DNA from: Planctomycetota bacterium
GTDB taxonomy: Bacteria; Planctomycetota; UBA1135; GCA-002686595
NCBI GenBank assembly: GCA_020847695.1
Contig: JADLBP010000117.1
Coordinates: forward strand, 1 to 60,162
Direction of reading: 5' to 3'
DNA: 60,162 nucleotides
Made by a program: the position numbers and the translations under genes. Shown one piece after another: positions 8,278 through 17,370 of the stretch (position 1 is its first letter; each line of letters begins with the position of its first letter). The notes beneath the pieces are model-generated. The model was given only the letters and a program-made list of their open reading frames with translations, did not search any database and was not told the origin of the DNA.

Positions 8278-11200
8278 GTGCAGAAGCTCGTCGACGTCTG
8301 CATCCGGCGCCCGGTCTTCGCGTCGATGCTGATCGCTGCGTTGGTGGTGGTCGGCATCGCGAGCTACGTGCGGCTCGGTGTCGATCGCTTCCCGACCGTC
8401 GACCTGCCGACGGTCAGCGTGCGCACCACCGTGCCCGGCGCGTCGACCGAGGAAGTCGAGACCCTGGTCAGCCAGCGGATCGAGGAAGCGGTCAACACCG
8501 TCGAAGGCATCGAGCAGTTGCGGTCGATCTCGACCAACGGTTCGAGCGTCGTGCTGCTGACGTTCGATCTGTCGCGCGAGATCGACGGCGCCGCGCAGGA
8601 CGTGCGCGATCGGGTCGCGACGGTGCTGCGGCAGCTCCCGCCCGAAGCGGAAGCGCCGATCATCGGCAAGTTCGACAACGACCAGACGCCGGTGCTGTCG
8701 TTCGCGCTGTCCGCGGATCGGCCGTTGCGCGAGCTCACGGAGCTCGCCGACAAGGTCGTCAAGCCGCAGATCGAGCGTTCGACCGGCGTCGGCGGCGTGA
8801 CGCTCGTCGGCGCGTCACCGCGCGCGATCAACGTGTGGATCGATGCCGACCGACTGCGCGCGTACGGACTGCCGATCACCACCGTGCGCGATGCGCTGCG
8901 GCGCCAGAACGCAGAGACGCCGGGCGGGAACGTCACCGGGCCCGAGCGGGAGTCGGTCTTGCGCACGATGGGCCGGCTCGCGGAGCCGCGCGACTTCGAG
9001 GAGCTCGTGGTCGCGACCATCGACGGCGTGCCGATCCGCGTGCGCGACCTCGGGCGCGCCGAGGACGGCACGAAGGAGATCCGCTCGCTCTCGCGGCTCG
9101 ATGGCAATCCGTGCGTGCTGCTCGAGGTGCGGCGCCAATCGGGCGCGAACACGATCGAGGTGATCGACGGCGTCAAGGAGAAGCTCGCGCGCGCGACGGC
9201 CGAGCTGCCGGCGGACGTGCGCGTCGACTTGATCCGCGACCAATCGCGCTACATCCACGCCGCGCTCGACGAGATCCGCCTGCACTTGGTGCTCGGCAGC
9301 GTGCTCGCGAGCTTGGTCGTCTTGATCTTCATGCGCAGTTGGCGCTCGACGATCATCGCCTCGGTCGCGATCCCGTGCTCGGTGATCGCCAGCTTCGGCG
9401 TGATGGAGGCGCTCGGGTTCACGCTGAACAGCGTCACGATGCTCGCGCTCGTGCTGATGGTCGGCATCGTGATCGACGACGCGATCGTGGTGCTCGAGAA
9501 CATCTTCCGCTTCCTCGAGGAGAAGCGGATGAAGCCGTTCGATGCCGCCCGCGAGGGCACGGCCGAGATCGCGCTCGCGGTGACGGCGACGACGCTGTCG
9601 CTCGCGGTGATCTTCGTGCCGGTGTCGTTCATGTCGAGCATCTCGGGCCGCTTCCTCTACCAGTTCGGCATCACCGCGGCCGCCGCGGTGATGGTGAGCT
9701 TGCTCGTGTCGTTCACGCTGACGCCGATGATGAGCGCGCGGCTCCTGCGGGTCGCCGACGCGCACGGCGCGGCTCCGCGCTCGCGCGGCGGCTTCTACGC
9801 GTGGATCGAGCGCGGCTACGGATGGATGTTGCGCGGCTCGTTGCGGTTCCGGCCGCTCGTGCTGTTGCTCGCGCTCGCGGTGATCGCGAGCTCGAAGCCG
9901 CTCTACGAAGGCGTGAAGCAGGAGTACACGCCGAGCGACGTCGACGAAGCCGAGTTCGACATCAACGTCACGGCCCCCGAGGGGACCAGCCTCGACGCGA
10001 TGGACGAGGTGATGAAGCGCGTCGAGCGCGAGCTGCTCGCCGTGCCCGGCGTCCGCCTGGTCCAGACCTCGGTCGGCGGCAGTTTCCTCGGCCAGGTCAA
10101 CTCGGGCTCGGCCTACGTGCGCATCGCGCCGCACGAAGAACGGACGCTCTCGGTCGGACGACTCTGGAGTGCGCTCTTGGACGGCGATCCGTCGAAGGCG
10201 TGGCGCGACAACTATTCGCAGCGCGACGTGATGGTCGCCGCGCGCAAGCGGCTCTCGCAGTTCAAGGACCTGCGCTGCTCGGTGCGCAACGCGCCGAGCT
10301 TCAACATCGGCGGCGGGCCGTTCGAGATCGACTTCTCGATCCTCGGGCCCGAGCTCGAGCAGCTCGCGAAGTACGGCGAAGCGTTGCGGATCAAAGCTGG
10401 CGAGCTCGGCGGCATCGCCGACGCGGACACGACGCTCAAGCTCGAGAAGCCCGAGCTCCAGGCGGTCGTCGACCGCGACCGCGCCGCGAACCTCGGCGTC
10501 GACGTCGCCGACGTCGCGACGGCGCTGCGCCTGATGGTCGGCGGAGAGGAGCGCGTCTCGCGCTTCCGCGACCGCGCGTTGGGCGAGGAGTACGACGTGC
10601 AACTGCGACTCGAGGAGCGCGACCGCGCCGATCCCGGGCGCATCGCGGAGCTCTGGGTCCCGTCGCAGAACGGCGGACTCGCGCGGATCGACAACCTGGT
10701 CGAGCTCCGGCCCGCGATCAGTGCGTCGCGCATCGACCGGCTCGATCGCCAGCGCGTCGTCTCCGTGCGTGCGTCGGTCGGCCCGGGATACGCGCTCGCC
10801 GATCGGCTGCAAGCGTTGCGCGGCGCCGTCGCGGAGATGAACCTGCCCGCGGTGTACACGACGCGCGTGCTCGGTCGCGGTCGAGAGCTCGAGCGCACGT
10901 TCCAGGAGTTCCTCTGGGCGTTCCTGCTCTCGGTCGTGCTGATGTACATCATCCTCGCGGCGCAGTTCGAGAGCCTGGTCCACCCGCTGACGATCCTGTT
11001 CTCGCTGCCGTTGTCGGTGCCGTTCGCGTTGTGGTCGCTCGACTACTCCGAGAACTCGCTGAACCTGTACTCCGCGCTCGGGATCCTGGTGCTCTTCGGC
11101 GTCGTCAAGAAGAACGCGATCCTGCAGATCGACCACACCAACCAGCTCCGCGAGCGCGGGCTCGAACGCCGCGATGCGATCCTGCAGGCGAATCGCGATC

Positions 11201-11508
11201 GTCTGCGGCCGATCTTGATGACGACGTTCGCGCTGGTCGCCGGCATGCTGCCGCTCTGGCTCGGTTCCGGGCCGGGATCGGAGGAGCGCCGCGCGGTCGC
11301 GGTCGTCGTGATCGGTGGTCAGACGCTCTCGTTGCTCCTGACGTTGCTGGTCACGCCGGTCGTGTACAGCTACTTCGACGACCTCGGTCGGCTCTTCCGC
11401 GGCCGACGGAGCACGGACGCCGCTCGCGACGCCGCCGCGGCGAGCGCGCCGGTCGCGAGCGCGATCGAAGCGGACGACGACGAGCTCGGCCGAGCGTCGC
11501 CGAGCTGA
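8278..11508 (+). CDS. RND efflux permease, HAE1 (AcrB/MdtB-like)
   Basis: 1,076 residues, starting with GTG after AGGGGAG, a usual length for the family. The N-terminus (KLVDVCIRRPVFASMLIAALVV) is the first transmembrane helix. The TM4 motif GIVIDDAIVVLEN places the proton-relay aspartates at D400-D401, and TM10 GVVKKNAILQID supplies the partner lysines at about K944-K945. The two large periplasmic loops and the internal duplication are intact. It is a proton-driven exporter in the inner membrane working with the upstream adaptor. The loop sequences do not let me assign drug, bile-salt or metal specificity, and the DD motif within VIDDAIVVLEN favours hydrophobic or amphiphilic substrates over heavy-metal HME pumps. 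Confidence 0.95.
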   Translation: MQKLVDVCIRRPVFASMLIAALVVVGIASYVRLGVDRFPTVDLPTVSVRTTVPGASTEEVETLVSQRIEEAVNTVEGIEQLRSISTNGSSVVLLTFDLSREIDGAAQDVRDRVATVLRQLPPEAEAPIIGKFDNDQTPVLSFALSADRPLRELTELADKVVKPQIERSTGVGGVTLVGASPRAINVWIDADRLRAYGLPITTVRDALRRQNAETPGGNVTGPERESVLRTMGRLAEPRDFEELVVATIDGVPIRVRDLGRAEDGTKEIRSLSRLDGNPCVLLEVRRQSGANTIEVIDGVKEKLARATAELPADVRVDLIRDQSRYIHAALDEIRLHLVLGSVLASLVVLIFMRSWRSTIIASVAIPCSVIASFGVMEALGFTLNSVTMLALVLMVGIVIDDAIVVLENIFRFLEEKRMKPFDAAREGTAEIALAVTATTLSLAVIFVPVSFMSSISGRFLYQFGITAAAAVMVSLLVSFTLTPMMSARLLRVADAHGAAPRSRGGFYAWIERGYGWMLRGSLRFRPLVLLLALAVIASSKPLYEGVKQEYTPSDVDEAEFDINVTAPEGTSLDAMDEVMKRVERELLAVPGVRLVQTSVGGSFLGQVNSGSAYVRIAPHEERTLSVGRLWSALLDGDPSKAWRDNYSQRDVMVAARKRLSQFKDLRCSVRNAPSFNIGGGPFEIDFSILGPELEQLAKYGEALRIKAGELGGIADADTTLKLEKPELQAVVDRDRAANLGVDVADVATALRLMVGGEERVSRFRDRALGEEYDVQLRLEERDRADPGRIAELWVPSQNGGLARIDNLVELRPAISASRIDRLDRQRVVSVRASVGPGYALADRLQALRGAVAEMNLPAVYTTRVLGRGRELERTFQEFLWAFLLSVVLMYIILAAQFESLVHPLTILFSLPLSVPFALWSLDYSENSLNLYSALGILVLFGVVKKNAILQIDHTNQLRERGLERRDAILQANRDRLRPILMTTFALVAGMLPLWLGSGPGSEERRAVAVVVIGGQTLSLLLTLLVTPVVYSYFDDLGRLFRGRRSTDAARDAAAASAPVASAIEADDDELGRASPS

Positions 11509-11606
11509 TGCGTCGGCTCCCATCCGTCGGAACCCACGCGGCGACGGATTCCAGCGCGCGACGCGACTCGGCATGATGCGCGCGGCGCGAGTAGGAGGCG
11601 CCGCAG

Positions 11607-14150
11607 ATGGCCAAGACCCGGGCTCGCACGCAACGCGCTCCGCGCAAGCAGGCGCCGCAGCTCCGCCGGGACGCGACCACGCCGCGCAAGGAAGCGACGA
11701 CGCCGCGCAAGGAGGCGACCACGCCGCGCCCCGAGGCGACGCCGCCGCGCCCCGAGGCGACCACGCCGCGCAAGGAAGCGAAGAACGCCGAACCGACCAA
11801 GATCTCGCTGCGCGCGCGCGGCTCGAAGTCGGTCGAGTGGTCGGTGACGCCCGCGCTCGCGATGCGGTGGTCGAGCGCGGTGCTCAATCGCCGCCGCTGG
11901 GCGGGCGACGAGAAGTCGAGCGCGCGCCAATCGTTGGCTGCTGCCGAAGCGCTGCCGCGCGACCTGCGCGATTGGCTCGATTCGCTCGGCGGCGAGGGTT
12001 TCGACGGGCTGGTCGAGGTCCACGTCGAGCACGAGTCCGAGCGCCAGAGCTGGCCCGCGAGGCTGTTCCCGTGGGAGTACGTGCTCACCGCCGCGCGCAA
12101 GCGCAACGAATTCCCGATGACGGTGATGCGCTCGATCTCGACCGATGCGAAGACGGTGCGCCGATCGTCGAACGGTGTGGTGCTGTACATCGAGAGCGCG
12201 CCCGCCGGTCTGCGCGCCGAGTACGGCTTCGACAACGAGCGCACGTTGGTCTGCCGCGCGCTCGGCATCCCCGATGACGCGGTGCGCGAATGGCGAGGCG
12301 CTCCGCGACGCGCGGCGGCGCGCGCGGGCGGACGGACACTGGTGGTGCTCGACGATCCCGATCGGGCCGAGCTCGAGGCCGCCGTGCGCGCGCTCGCGCC
12401 GGAGATCGTCCACGTCACCGGCTTCGACACGCACCAGGGCTTCGCGATGCTCGCGGAGCTCTCGAAGGAGCGCGTGAAGAAGTCGCGGACCAAGGCCACC
12501 GAGTGCCTCTCCAAGGACGATGAACCGTGCGACGACGTCGCGCCGCGCACCGCGCTCGACGGCTACCTGATCCGCGCGGGCGTCGAGCCCGTCGCGCTGC
12601 CCGCCGAGGCGCTCGCGAACTCGCTCTGCGCCGCGAGCCAGAAGCCGCGGCTCGTCTGCTTCAACCTCTTCAACTCCGGTTCGCGCAGCGCCGCGTTGAC
12701 CGTCGCCGCCGGCGCCGAAGCCGCAATCGGTTTCCTCGACGACTTCGACGACAGCCTGACCGAGCGGCTCTTCGCCGACCTCTACACCGCGTGGCGCCAC
12801 AAGCCGGGCGAGAGCGTGTCGGCCTTCCGTTGGGCGTTCGACGAACAGCGTCGCTTCCGCGGCGCGTTGCGCGGCACCAGCGTCGTGTTCTGGGTCGCCG
12901 ATCGGATCGTCGAGGCGAAAGGCACGTCCGCGCGCAAGCAAGTCGAAGGTCTGCGCGCGCTGAGCGCGTCGGTCGGCAAGGCGCGCGACGTGTTCCTGGA
13001 GGTCGACGAGAACCTCCCGTCGATCCTGCAGGTCGACATCGAGCATCGCGAGGCGATCAACTACTCGCTGCTGCACAACGACCGGCCGCTGTTCGAGAAG
13101 TTCGACCTGATCAAGCACGCGGACGGCACGCTGCGCGGCGTCGAGCTCGAAGTCCTGCTGCACCTCGGACCGGATTCGGCGCCGTTCCGACGCTCGCTCG
13201 ACCTCGTCGATCGCGTGACGCCGCTGAAGAACGAGATCCGCGTGCCGCTGACCTCGACGCTCGCGCGCGCGGTGCGCGAGAGCGTGCGCACCAGCCTCTA
13301 CGTGCGCGTCGCCGCGCAAGGACGGACGCTGTTGAGCCGCACGTATCCGGTCTCGTTGCTCTCGGCGAACGAGTGGCGCGACACCGACGAGGATCGCATC
13401 TGGTTGCCGTCGTTCGTGCTGCCGCGCGATCCGGCGGTCTCGCGCATCGTCGATTCGGCGCAGCGCTACCTGATGGCGATCTCCGACGATCCGACGATGG
13501 GCTTCGACGGCTATCAGAGCGTCGACGACGGCGCCGACGATCCGTACGCGCTCGTCGACGCGCAGGTGCGGGCGTTGTGGTCGGCGCTGATCCACGAGCA
13601 CGCGCTCGGCTACATCAATCCGCCGCCGACCTACACCGAATCGTCGCAGCGCATCCGGACGCCGTCCGAGATCCTCGGTGGCCGGCGCGGGACGTGCATC
13701 GACCTCGCGCTCTTGCTCGCGGCGTGCTTGGAGTACGTCGAGATCTACCCGGCGATCTTCCTGCTGGAAGGGCATTGCTTCCCCGGCTACTGGCGCAGCG
13801 AAGCGGATCACGAGGAGTTCGTGCTCGCGCGCGACAGCCTCGACCGCGACGGCTCGAAGGCCGCGGTCGCCGCCGACGCCGACGAGCAACAGCGCTTGCG
13901 CGGCGCGAAGTCGCACTACGGTTGGTACTTCGATCGACCGTTCTTCGACGAGATCAAGCGCTGGGTGCGCAAGGGCTCGTTGGTGCCGCTCGAGGCGGTC
14001 TGGTTGACGACGCGCGAAGGCTTCGCCGCGTCGCAGGACGCCGGCGAGGCGAATCTGCGCAGCAAACGGGAGTTCGACTCGATGCTCGACGTGTTGCGAG
14101 CTCGCGCCGCCGCCGTCACGCCGCTGCCGATCCGGGAGGAGCTCGCATGA
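11607..14150 (+). CDS. CHAT-like domain fused to transglutaminase-like domain
   Basis: 847 residues. Residues 1-65 are a basic low-complexity tail with five seven-residue repeats (ATTPRKE type). A CHAT (caspase-fold) domain is suggested by the LFPWEYVL motif (W156), by EIVHVTGFDTHQG (266-278) at the place of the usual VHxxGHG, and by LVCFNLFNSGSRS (349-361) at the place of LNACxSG, followed by AAIGFLDDFDDSLTERLFADLY. The catalytic His and Cys both appear replaced (F273, F355), so the domain may be a non-catalytic receptor or scaffold. The C-terminal part contains GRRGTCIDLALLLAACLEY and LLEGHCFPGYW, the Cys-His pattern (C697, H723) of the transglutaminase-like domain also found in DUF4011-type helicases. 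It overlaps the hydrolase gene by ATGA. Function unknown; a conflict or signalling role is inference. Confidence 0.75.
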   Translation: MAKTRARTQRAPRKQAPQLRRDATTPRKEATTPRKEATTPRPEATPPRPEATTPRKEAKNAEPTKISLRARGSKSVEWSVTPALAMRWSSAVLNRRRWAGDEKSSARQSLAAAEALPRDLRDWLDSLGGEGFDGLVEVHVEHESERQSWPARLFPWEYVLTAARKRNEFPMTVMRSISTDAKTVRRSSNGVVLYIESAPAGLRAEYGFDNERTLVCRALGIPDDAVREWRGAPRRAAARAGGRTLVVLDDPDRAELEAAVRALAPEIVHVTGFDTHQGFAMLAELSKERVKKSRTKATECLSKDDEPCDDVAPRTALDGYLIRAGVEPVALPAEALANSLCAASQKPRLVCFNLFNSGSRSAALTVAAGAEAAIGFLDDFDDSLTERLFADLYTAWRHKPGESVSAFRWAFDEQRRFRGALRGTSVVFWVADRIVEAKGTSARKQVEGLRALSASVGKARDVFLEVDENLPSILQVDIEHREAINYSLLHNDRPLFEKFDLIKHADGTLRGVELEVLLHLGPDSAPFRRSLDLVDRVTPLKNEIRVPLTSTLARAVRESVRTSLYVRVAAQGRTLLSRTYPVSLLSANEWRDTDEDRIWLPSFVLPRDPAVSRIVDSAQRYLMAISDDPTMGFDGYQSVDDGADDPYALVDAQVRALWSALIHEHALGYINPPPTYTESSQRIRTPSEILGGRRGTCIDLALLLAACLEYVEIYPAIFLLEGHCFPGYWRSEADHEEFVLARDSLDRDGSKAAVAADADEQQRLRGAKSHYGWYFDRPFFDEIKRWVRKGSLVPLEAVWLTTREGFAASQDAGEANLRSKREFDSMLDVLRARAAAVTPLPIREELA
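11673..11777 (+). repeat. Five tandem 21-bp repeats encoding a 7-residue motif
   Basis: Five in-register copies of 21 bases (GCGACCACGCCGCGCAAGGA plus one base, and variants) encode ATTPRKE, ATTPRKE, ATTPRPE, ATPPRPE and ATTPRKE near the N-terminus of the CHAT-like protein. The near-identity at nucleotide level suggests recent slippage or expansion. The product is a basic, Pro/Thr-rich disordered tail. Confidence 0.9.
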
Positions 14151-15520
14151 ACGCCGTGAACGAAGACGCGCGACGTCTCACCGCCCTCGCCGAGTACTAC
14201 GACGCCGAAGCGACCGACCTCGGCGTGTGCACCGCCGATCAGTTCGTTCCGGCGGTGTCGACCAAGGATCGTCGCCGCCGGCGTCTGCGCGGCGACGAGG
14301 ACCGCACGGGCGCGTTGGTGTTGGTCAAGGGTTCGGACGGCGTGCTGCGTTGGGACGTCGGCGGCGCACGGCGGCGCGCTGCGCGACGACGCGCCGGTCG
14401 GGCGAGTCGCGCCGGACTGTGGTCGTGGCTCACCGGCGACGAGGAGCAGGTCGCCGAGCTCCACTTCGAGCTCCTGCCGCCGAACGAGATCATCGCGGCG
14501 ATCTCGAAGCTCGACCGCAAGTTCGCGGCCGCGAGTCTCGGCGTCGACGCCGGAGGCGCACCCGCGTTCGGTCTCCGGCGTTGGCGCAGCGGCAAGCTCG
14601 CGCCGGTCGCGGCGCCGACCGCGGTCGAGAAGGGCAAGCGCATCCTGCTGTTCGTCCACGGCACGTTCTCGAACTGCGATCACTTCCTGGTCGACGAATT
14701 CCTCTCGACCAAGCAGGGTCGCGAGCTCGTCGCTTCGAAGCGCTTCGACGAAGTGTTGACGTTCGATCATCCGACGCTGGCGGTCAGCCCGATGCTCAAC
14801 GCGTTCGAGCTCTCGCGCCTGATGCGCGGAGTCCAAGCGGAAGTCTGCGTCGTCGCGCACAGCCGCGGCGGCTTGGTGACGCGCTGGTGGCTCGAGGGCT
14901 TCGGCGGCGCCGAGGACGGGCCGCGCAAGGCGGTCCTGGTCGGCAGTCCGCTCGCGGGGACGAGCCTCGCCTCGCCCGCGCGGATCCGCGAGTCGATGGA
15001 CCTGCTGACCAACGTCGGCAACGCGCTCAAGCTCGCGGGCTCGGCGGCGACCGCGTTCGCGCCGCTGCTCGCGGCGCCGGTGGTGTTGCTCAAGGTCTTC
15101 ACTTCGATCACGTCGGCGCTCAGCAAGCTCCCGATCGCCGACGCCGGAGTCGCGCTGGTGCCCGGGCTCGGCGCGCAATCGCGCGTCGGCAACAACCACG
15201 AGCTCCTGCGTCTGCGCGCCGCGCGACCGAACCGGCTGCCGAGCTACTTCGTCGTGCGCTCGAACTTCGAACCCGCGGACGTCGGCTGGAAGTTCTGGCG
15301 CCTGTTCCGCAAGGACCAGCTCGCCGACGCCGCGGTCGACACCGTCTTCCCCGGCGAGAACGACCTCGTGGTCGACACCGAGTCGATGGACGACGTCTTC
15401 ACCGATGCCGCCGTGCCGCGCCCGAAGATCATCCACGACTTCGGCACCAACCCGACGGTGCACCACATCAACTACTTCCGTCAGCGCGAGACGATCGACG
15501 CGATCGCCGGAGTGCTCTGA
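14147..15520 (+). CDS. Alpha/beta hydrolase (lipase-like) coupled to CHAT-like gene
   Basis: 457 residues, start overlapping the previous stop (ATGA). The N-terminal 150 residues include a very Arg-rich stretch (residues about 43-90) and no known domain. The hydrolase core begins at ILLFVHGTFSNCDHF (oxyanion HG), has the nucleophile elbow VVAHSRGGLV (S239, AHSRG variant of GxSxG), and ends with NPTVHHINYF, where H439 or H440 could be the catalytic His. A middle hydrophobic stretch (ALKLAGSAATAFAPLLAAPVVLL) may be a lid or membrane-binding helix, as in lipases. No signal peptide is seen, so it probably acts in the cytoplasm, perhaps on membrane lipid or an ester. The coupling argues that the CHAT-like partner controls it. 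Confidence 0.85.
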   Translation: MNAVNEDARRLTALAEYYDAEATDLGVCTADQFVPAVSTKDRRRRRLRGDEDRTGALVLVKGSDGVLRWDVGGARRRAARRRAGRASRAGLWSWLTGDEEQVAELHFELLPPNEIIAAISKLDRKFAAASLGVDAGGAPAFGLRRWRSGKLAPVAAPTAVEKGKRILLFVHGTFSNCDHFLVDEFLSTKQGRELVASKRFDEVLTFDHPTLAVSPMLNAFELSRLMRGVQAEVCVVAHSRGGLVTRWWLEGFGGAEDGPRKAVLVGSPLAGTSLASPARIRESMDLLTNVGNALKLAGSAATAFAPLLAAPVVLLKVFTSITSALSKLPIADAGVALVPGLGAQSRVGNNHELLRLRAARPNRLPSYFVVRSNFEPADVGWKFWRLFRKDQLADAAVDTVFPGENDLVVDTESMDDVFTDAAVPRPKIIHDFGTNPTVHHINYFRQRETIDAIAGVL

Positions 15521-15570
15521 TCGGCCGACTGGCGGTCGGGGCGCTCGCGCGCTCTGATGGCGGCGCCGCG

Positions 15571-16167
15571 ATGAGCGTCTACACCGAGGTCGAGAACGCG
15601 TTCGAGCCGCCGTACCTGCGCTCGCTGGAGCGCCAGATCCTCTCCAGCCGCTTCCTGGTCGCGAACAACCTCAATCGCGATTTCGTCGGCACACGCGGCT
15701 TCTCGATCGTCTTCCACCGGAGCGAGCTCCCACGCGTCGAGCGCGAGTTCCCGTACTTCGCCGGCTACCTGAAGCGCGCGCTGCGCGAGGACTGCAACGC
15801 GTTCTACCTGAACCCGCTGCTGCTCGCGCAGGGCTCGCGCGTCGACCCGCACGTCGACCGCAGCCTGCGCGCGTACTGCCCGACGATCGTCTGCCCGGTG
15901 GTGGTGTCGGTGCTCTACGTCGTCGTCCCCGAGCCGCTCGCCGGCGGGTCGCTGGTGCTGAGCCGCGGCAAGCGCACGCTCGGCAAGGTCCGTCCGGCGG
16001 TGAACAAGCTCGTCGTCTTTGGAGGCGATCTGATGCACGCGGTCGAGCGCTTGGACAGCCCGGGCCGACGGCTCAGCCTGGTCTGCGAGCAGTACCAGCT
16101 CTCCGACGACGAGCTCTCCGACGTGCCGAAGTTCCAGGTCGAGCAAGGGCCGCGCGCTTACGACTGA
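15571..16167 (+). CDS. 2OG-Fe(II) oxygenase-like protein
   Basis: 198 residues. The jelly-roll signature is clear: RVDPHVDRSL gives the H94-x-D96 iron pair, GGDLMHAVERL gives the distal H156, and PGRRLSL gives the arginine (R166/R167) that binds the 2-oxoglutarate carboxylate. GGSLVLSRGKRTLGKVRPAVNKLVVFGG is the typical prolyl-4-hydroxylase-like strand run between them. It should hydroxylate a protein or small molecule using O2 and 2-oxoglutarate; the substrate is unknown. It lies 50 bases after the hydrolase in the same direction, so co-transcription with the CHAT-like operon is likely but not proved. The ATG at 15571 has only a weak ribosome-binding site. Confidence 0.8.
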   Translation: MSVYTEVENAFEPPYLRSLERQILSSRFLVANNLNRDFVGTRGFSIVFHRSELPRVEREFPYFAGYLKRALREDCNAFYLNPLLLAQGSRVDPHVDRSLRAYCPTIVCPVVVSVLYVVVPEPLAGGSLVLSRGKRTLGKVRPAVNKLVVFGGDLMHAVERLDSPGRRLSLVCEQYQLSDDELSDVPKFQVEQGPRAYD

Positions 16168-16242
16168 CCCGGGTTCGGGAGCGCGCCGTCGCGCCGCGAT
16201 GGCCCTGGGGACCCCGCCGGCGAGGCTTGGCCGATTTCCCCG

Positions 16243-16271
16243 TTGTAATCGTTCAAATCGTGCATCATACG
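16243..16271 (+). promoter_or_regulatory. Possible promoter of the CarH/LitR-like gene
   Basis: A locally AT-richer stretch in very GC-rich DNA. TTGTAA (16243-16248) and CATACG (16266-16271) are spaced by 17 bases, about 75 bases before the 16344 start. The -10 match is poor, so this rests mainly on base composition and position. Confidence 0.3.
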
Positions 16272-16343
16272 CTCTCGTCAGGACGAGAAACCCGCTTGCG
16301 TTCGGCCTACCATCGGCCCTATCAATATCGAGAAGAGGCAGTC

Positions 16344-17306
16344 ATGCACGAGAGCCCGACCATGAGCACCCTGGAACCCAATCGAATCGTCCAGTCCGCC
16401 GACGGCGCGCCGTTCCTGTCCCCCAAGGACTTGGCCGATGCGATCGGGGTCAGCGAGTCGTCGCTGAAGCGTTGGGTCGACGACGGCCGCCTGGTCGCGG
16501 TGCGCACCGCGGGCGGGCACCGACGCATCCCGTTGCACGAAGCGGTGCGGTTCGTGCGCGCGCAACGTTTCACGCTCGCGCACCCCGAGATCCTCGGGCT
16601 GCCGGCGAACGAGGCGCGCGCGATCACACCCGGCGCGCAGGAGCCGTTCCTCCAACAGCTGCTCGCCGAGAACGCGTTCGGCGCGCGCGCCTATCTGGTC
16701 CAGCGCTACCTCTCCGGCGTCGGCTTCGCCGCGCTCTGCGACGGTCCGATCCACACCGCGCTCGAGCACGTCGGCCAGCTCTGGAAGCACGACGAGAAGG
16801 GGATCGCGGTCGAGCACCGCGCGACCGACATCGCGATCCAGTCGCTCTCGTACCTTCGCTCGCTGTTGCCGCCCGCGCCCGAGGACGCGTGGACCGCGGT
16901 CGGCTACGCGCCGAGCGGCGACCCGTACCTGCTGCCGAGCCTCGCGTGCGCGGCTGTCTTGGCCGAGGCAGGTTGGCGCGACAAGAACCTCGGACCGGAC
17001 ACGCCGCTCGCCGCGGTGCGCGAAGTGATCCAAACGTCGCGTCCGAAGCTGGTCTGGTGCGCATTGAGCCTCGAACAACCCGGCGAGATCGCCGCGCGCG
17101 AGGCGGTCGAGCTCGCGAACGAGCTCGCGCAAACCGGTACGTACCTGGTGCTCGGCGGTCGGGGCGCGGCGGCGCTCGATCTGGTCGGGCGCGACAACGT
17201 GCTGATCGTCGGTTCGATGGTCGAACTCGCCGCGTTCGCGCGCGGGCTCGCCGCCGCCCGGATCGCCGCACCCAAGCCGGTCGCGAGCGTCGAACCCGCG
17301 AGCTGA
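16344..17306 (+). CDS. CarH/LitR-type HTH plus cobalamin-binding-like regulator
   Basis: 320 residues, ATG preceded by AGAAGAGG. Residues about 22-75 form a MerR/excisionase-type helix-turn-helix (LSPKDLADAIGVSESSLKRW, then GGHRR). A four-helix bundle with W147-x9-E157-H158 (WKHDEKGIAVEH) follows, the motif that packs on the upper face of cobalamin in CarH. The Rossmann-like B12 domain then has GDPYLLP where family members have [E/D]xHxxG, so the lower-ligand His is Tyr195 and the Gly is Pro198. Known homologues are light- or B12-responsive repressors of carotenoid and stress genes. This one may bind cobalamin differently or not at all. No carotenoid or photolyase gene is next to it, and its target is unknown. 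Confidence 0.85.
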   Translation: MHESPTMSTLEPNRIVQSADGAPFLSPKDLADAIGVSESSLKRWVDDGRLVAVRTAGGHRRIPLHEAVRFVRAQRFTLAHPEILGLPANEARAITPGAQEPFLQQLLAENAFGARAYLVQRYLSGVGFAALCDGPIHTALEHVGQLWKHDEKGIAVEHRATDIAIQSLSYLRSLLPPAPEDAWTAVGYAPSGDPYLLPSLACAAVLAEAGWRDKNLGPDTPLAAVREVIQTSRPKLVWCALSLEQPGEIAAREAVELANELAQTGTYLVLGGRGAAALDLVGRDNVLIVGSMVELAAFARGLAAARIAAPKPVASVEPAS

Positions 17307-17340
17307 TCGCTCGACCGGCACCTCGAATCGCTCGACCCCG

Positions 17341-17370
17341 CGCGCCGTCGCGAACCGTCGCGGCGGCGCG
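17341..17370. terminator. Strong hairpin between convergent genes (candidate bidirectional terminator)
   Basis: A 12-bp stem (CGCGCCGTCGCG with CGCGGCGGCGCG, one G-U pair) closes a six-base loop AACCGT. It lies 35 bases after the CarH-like gene and about 156 bases past the end of moaA. Only a short T-run (GTTTC) follows, so intrinsic termination is plausible but not textbook. Confidence 0.5.

Noticed and set aside
8815-11574. Long minus-strand open frame opposite the RND permease
   Set aside because: High G+C leaves most antisense frames open. The plus-strand permease is complete with conserved motifs, while the antisense product is Arg/Glu/His-rich low-complexity sequence.
7974-11576. 1,200-residue plus-strand frame overlapping the RND genes
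   Set aside because: It is the +1 shadow of two well-conserved genes and consists almost wholly of Arg/Ala/Gly/Asp.
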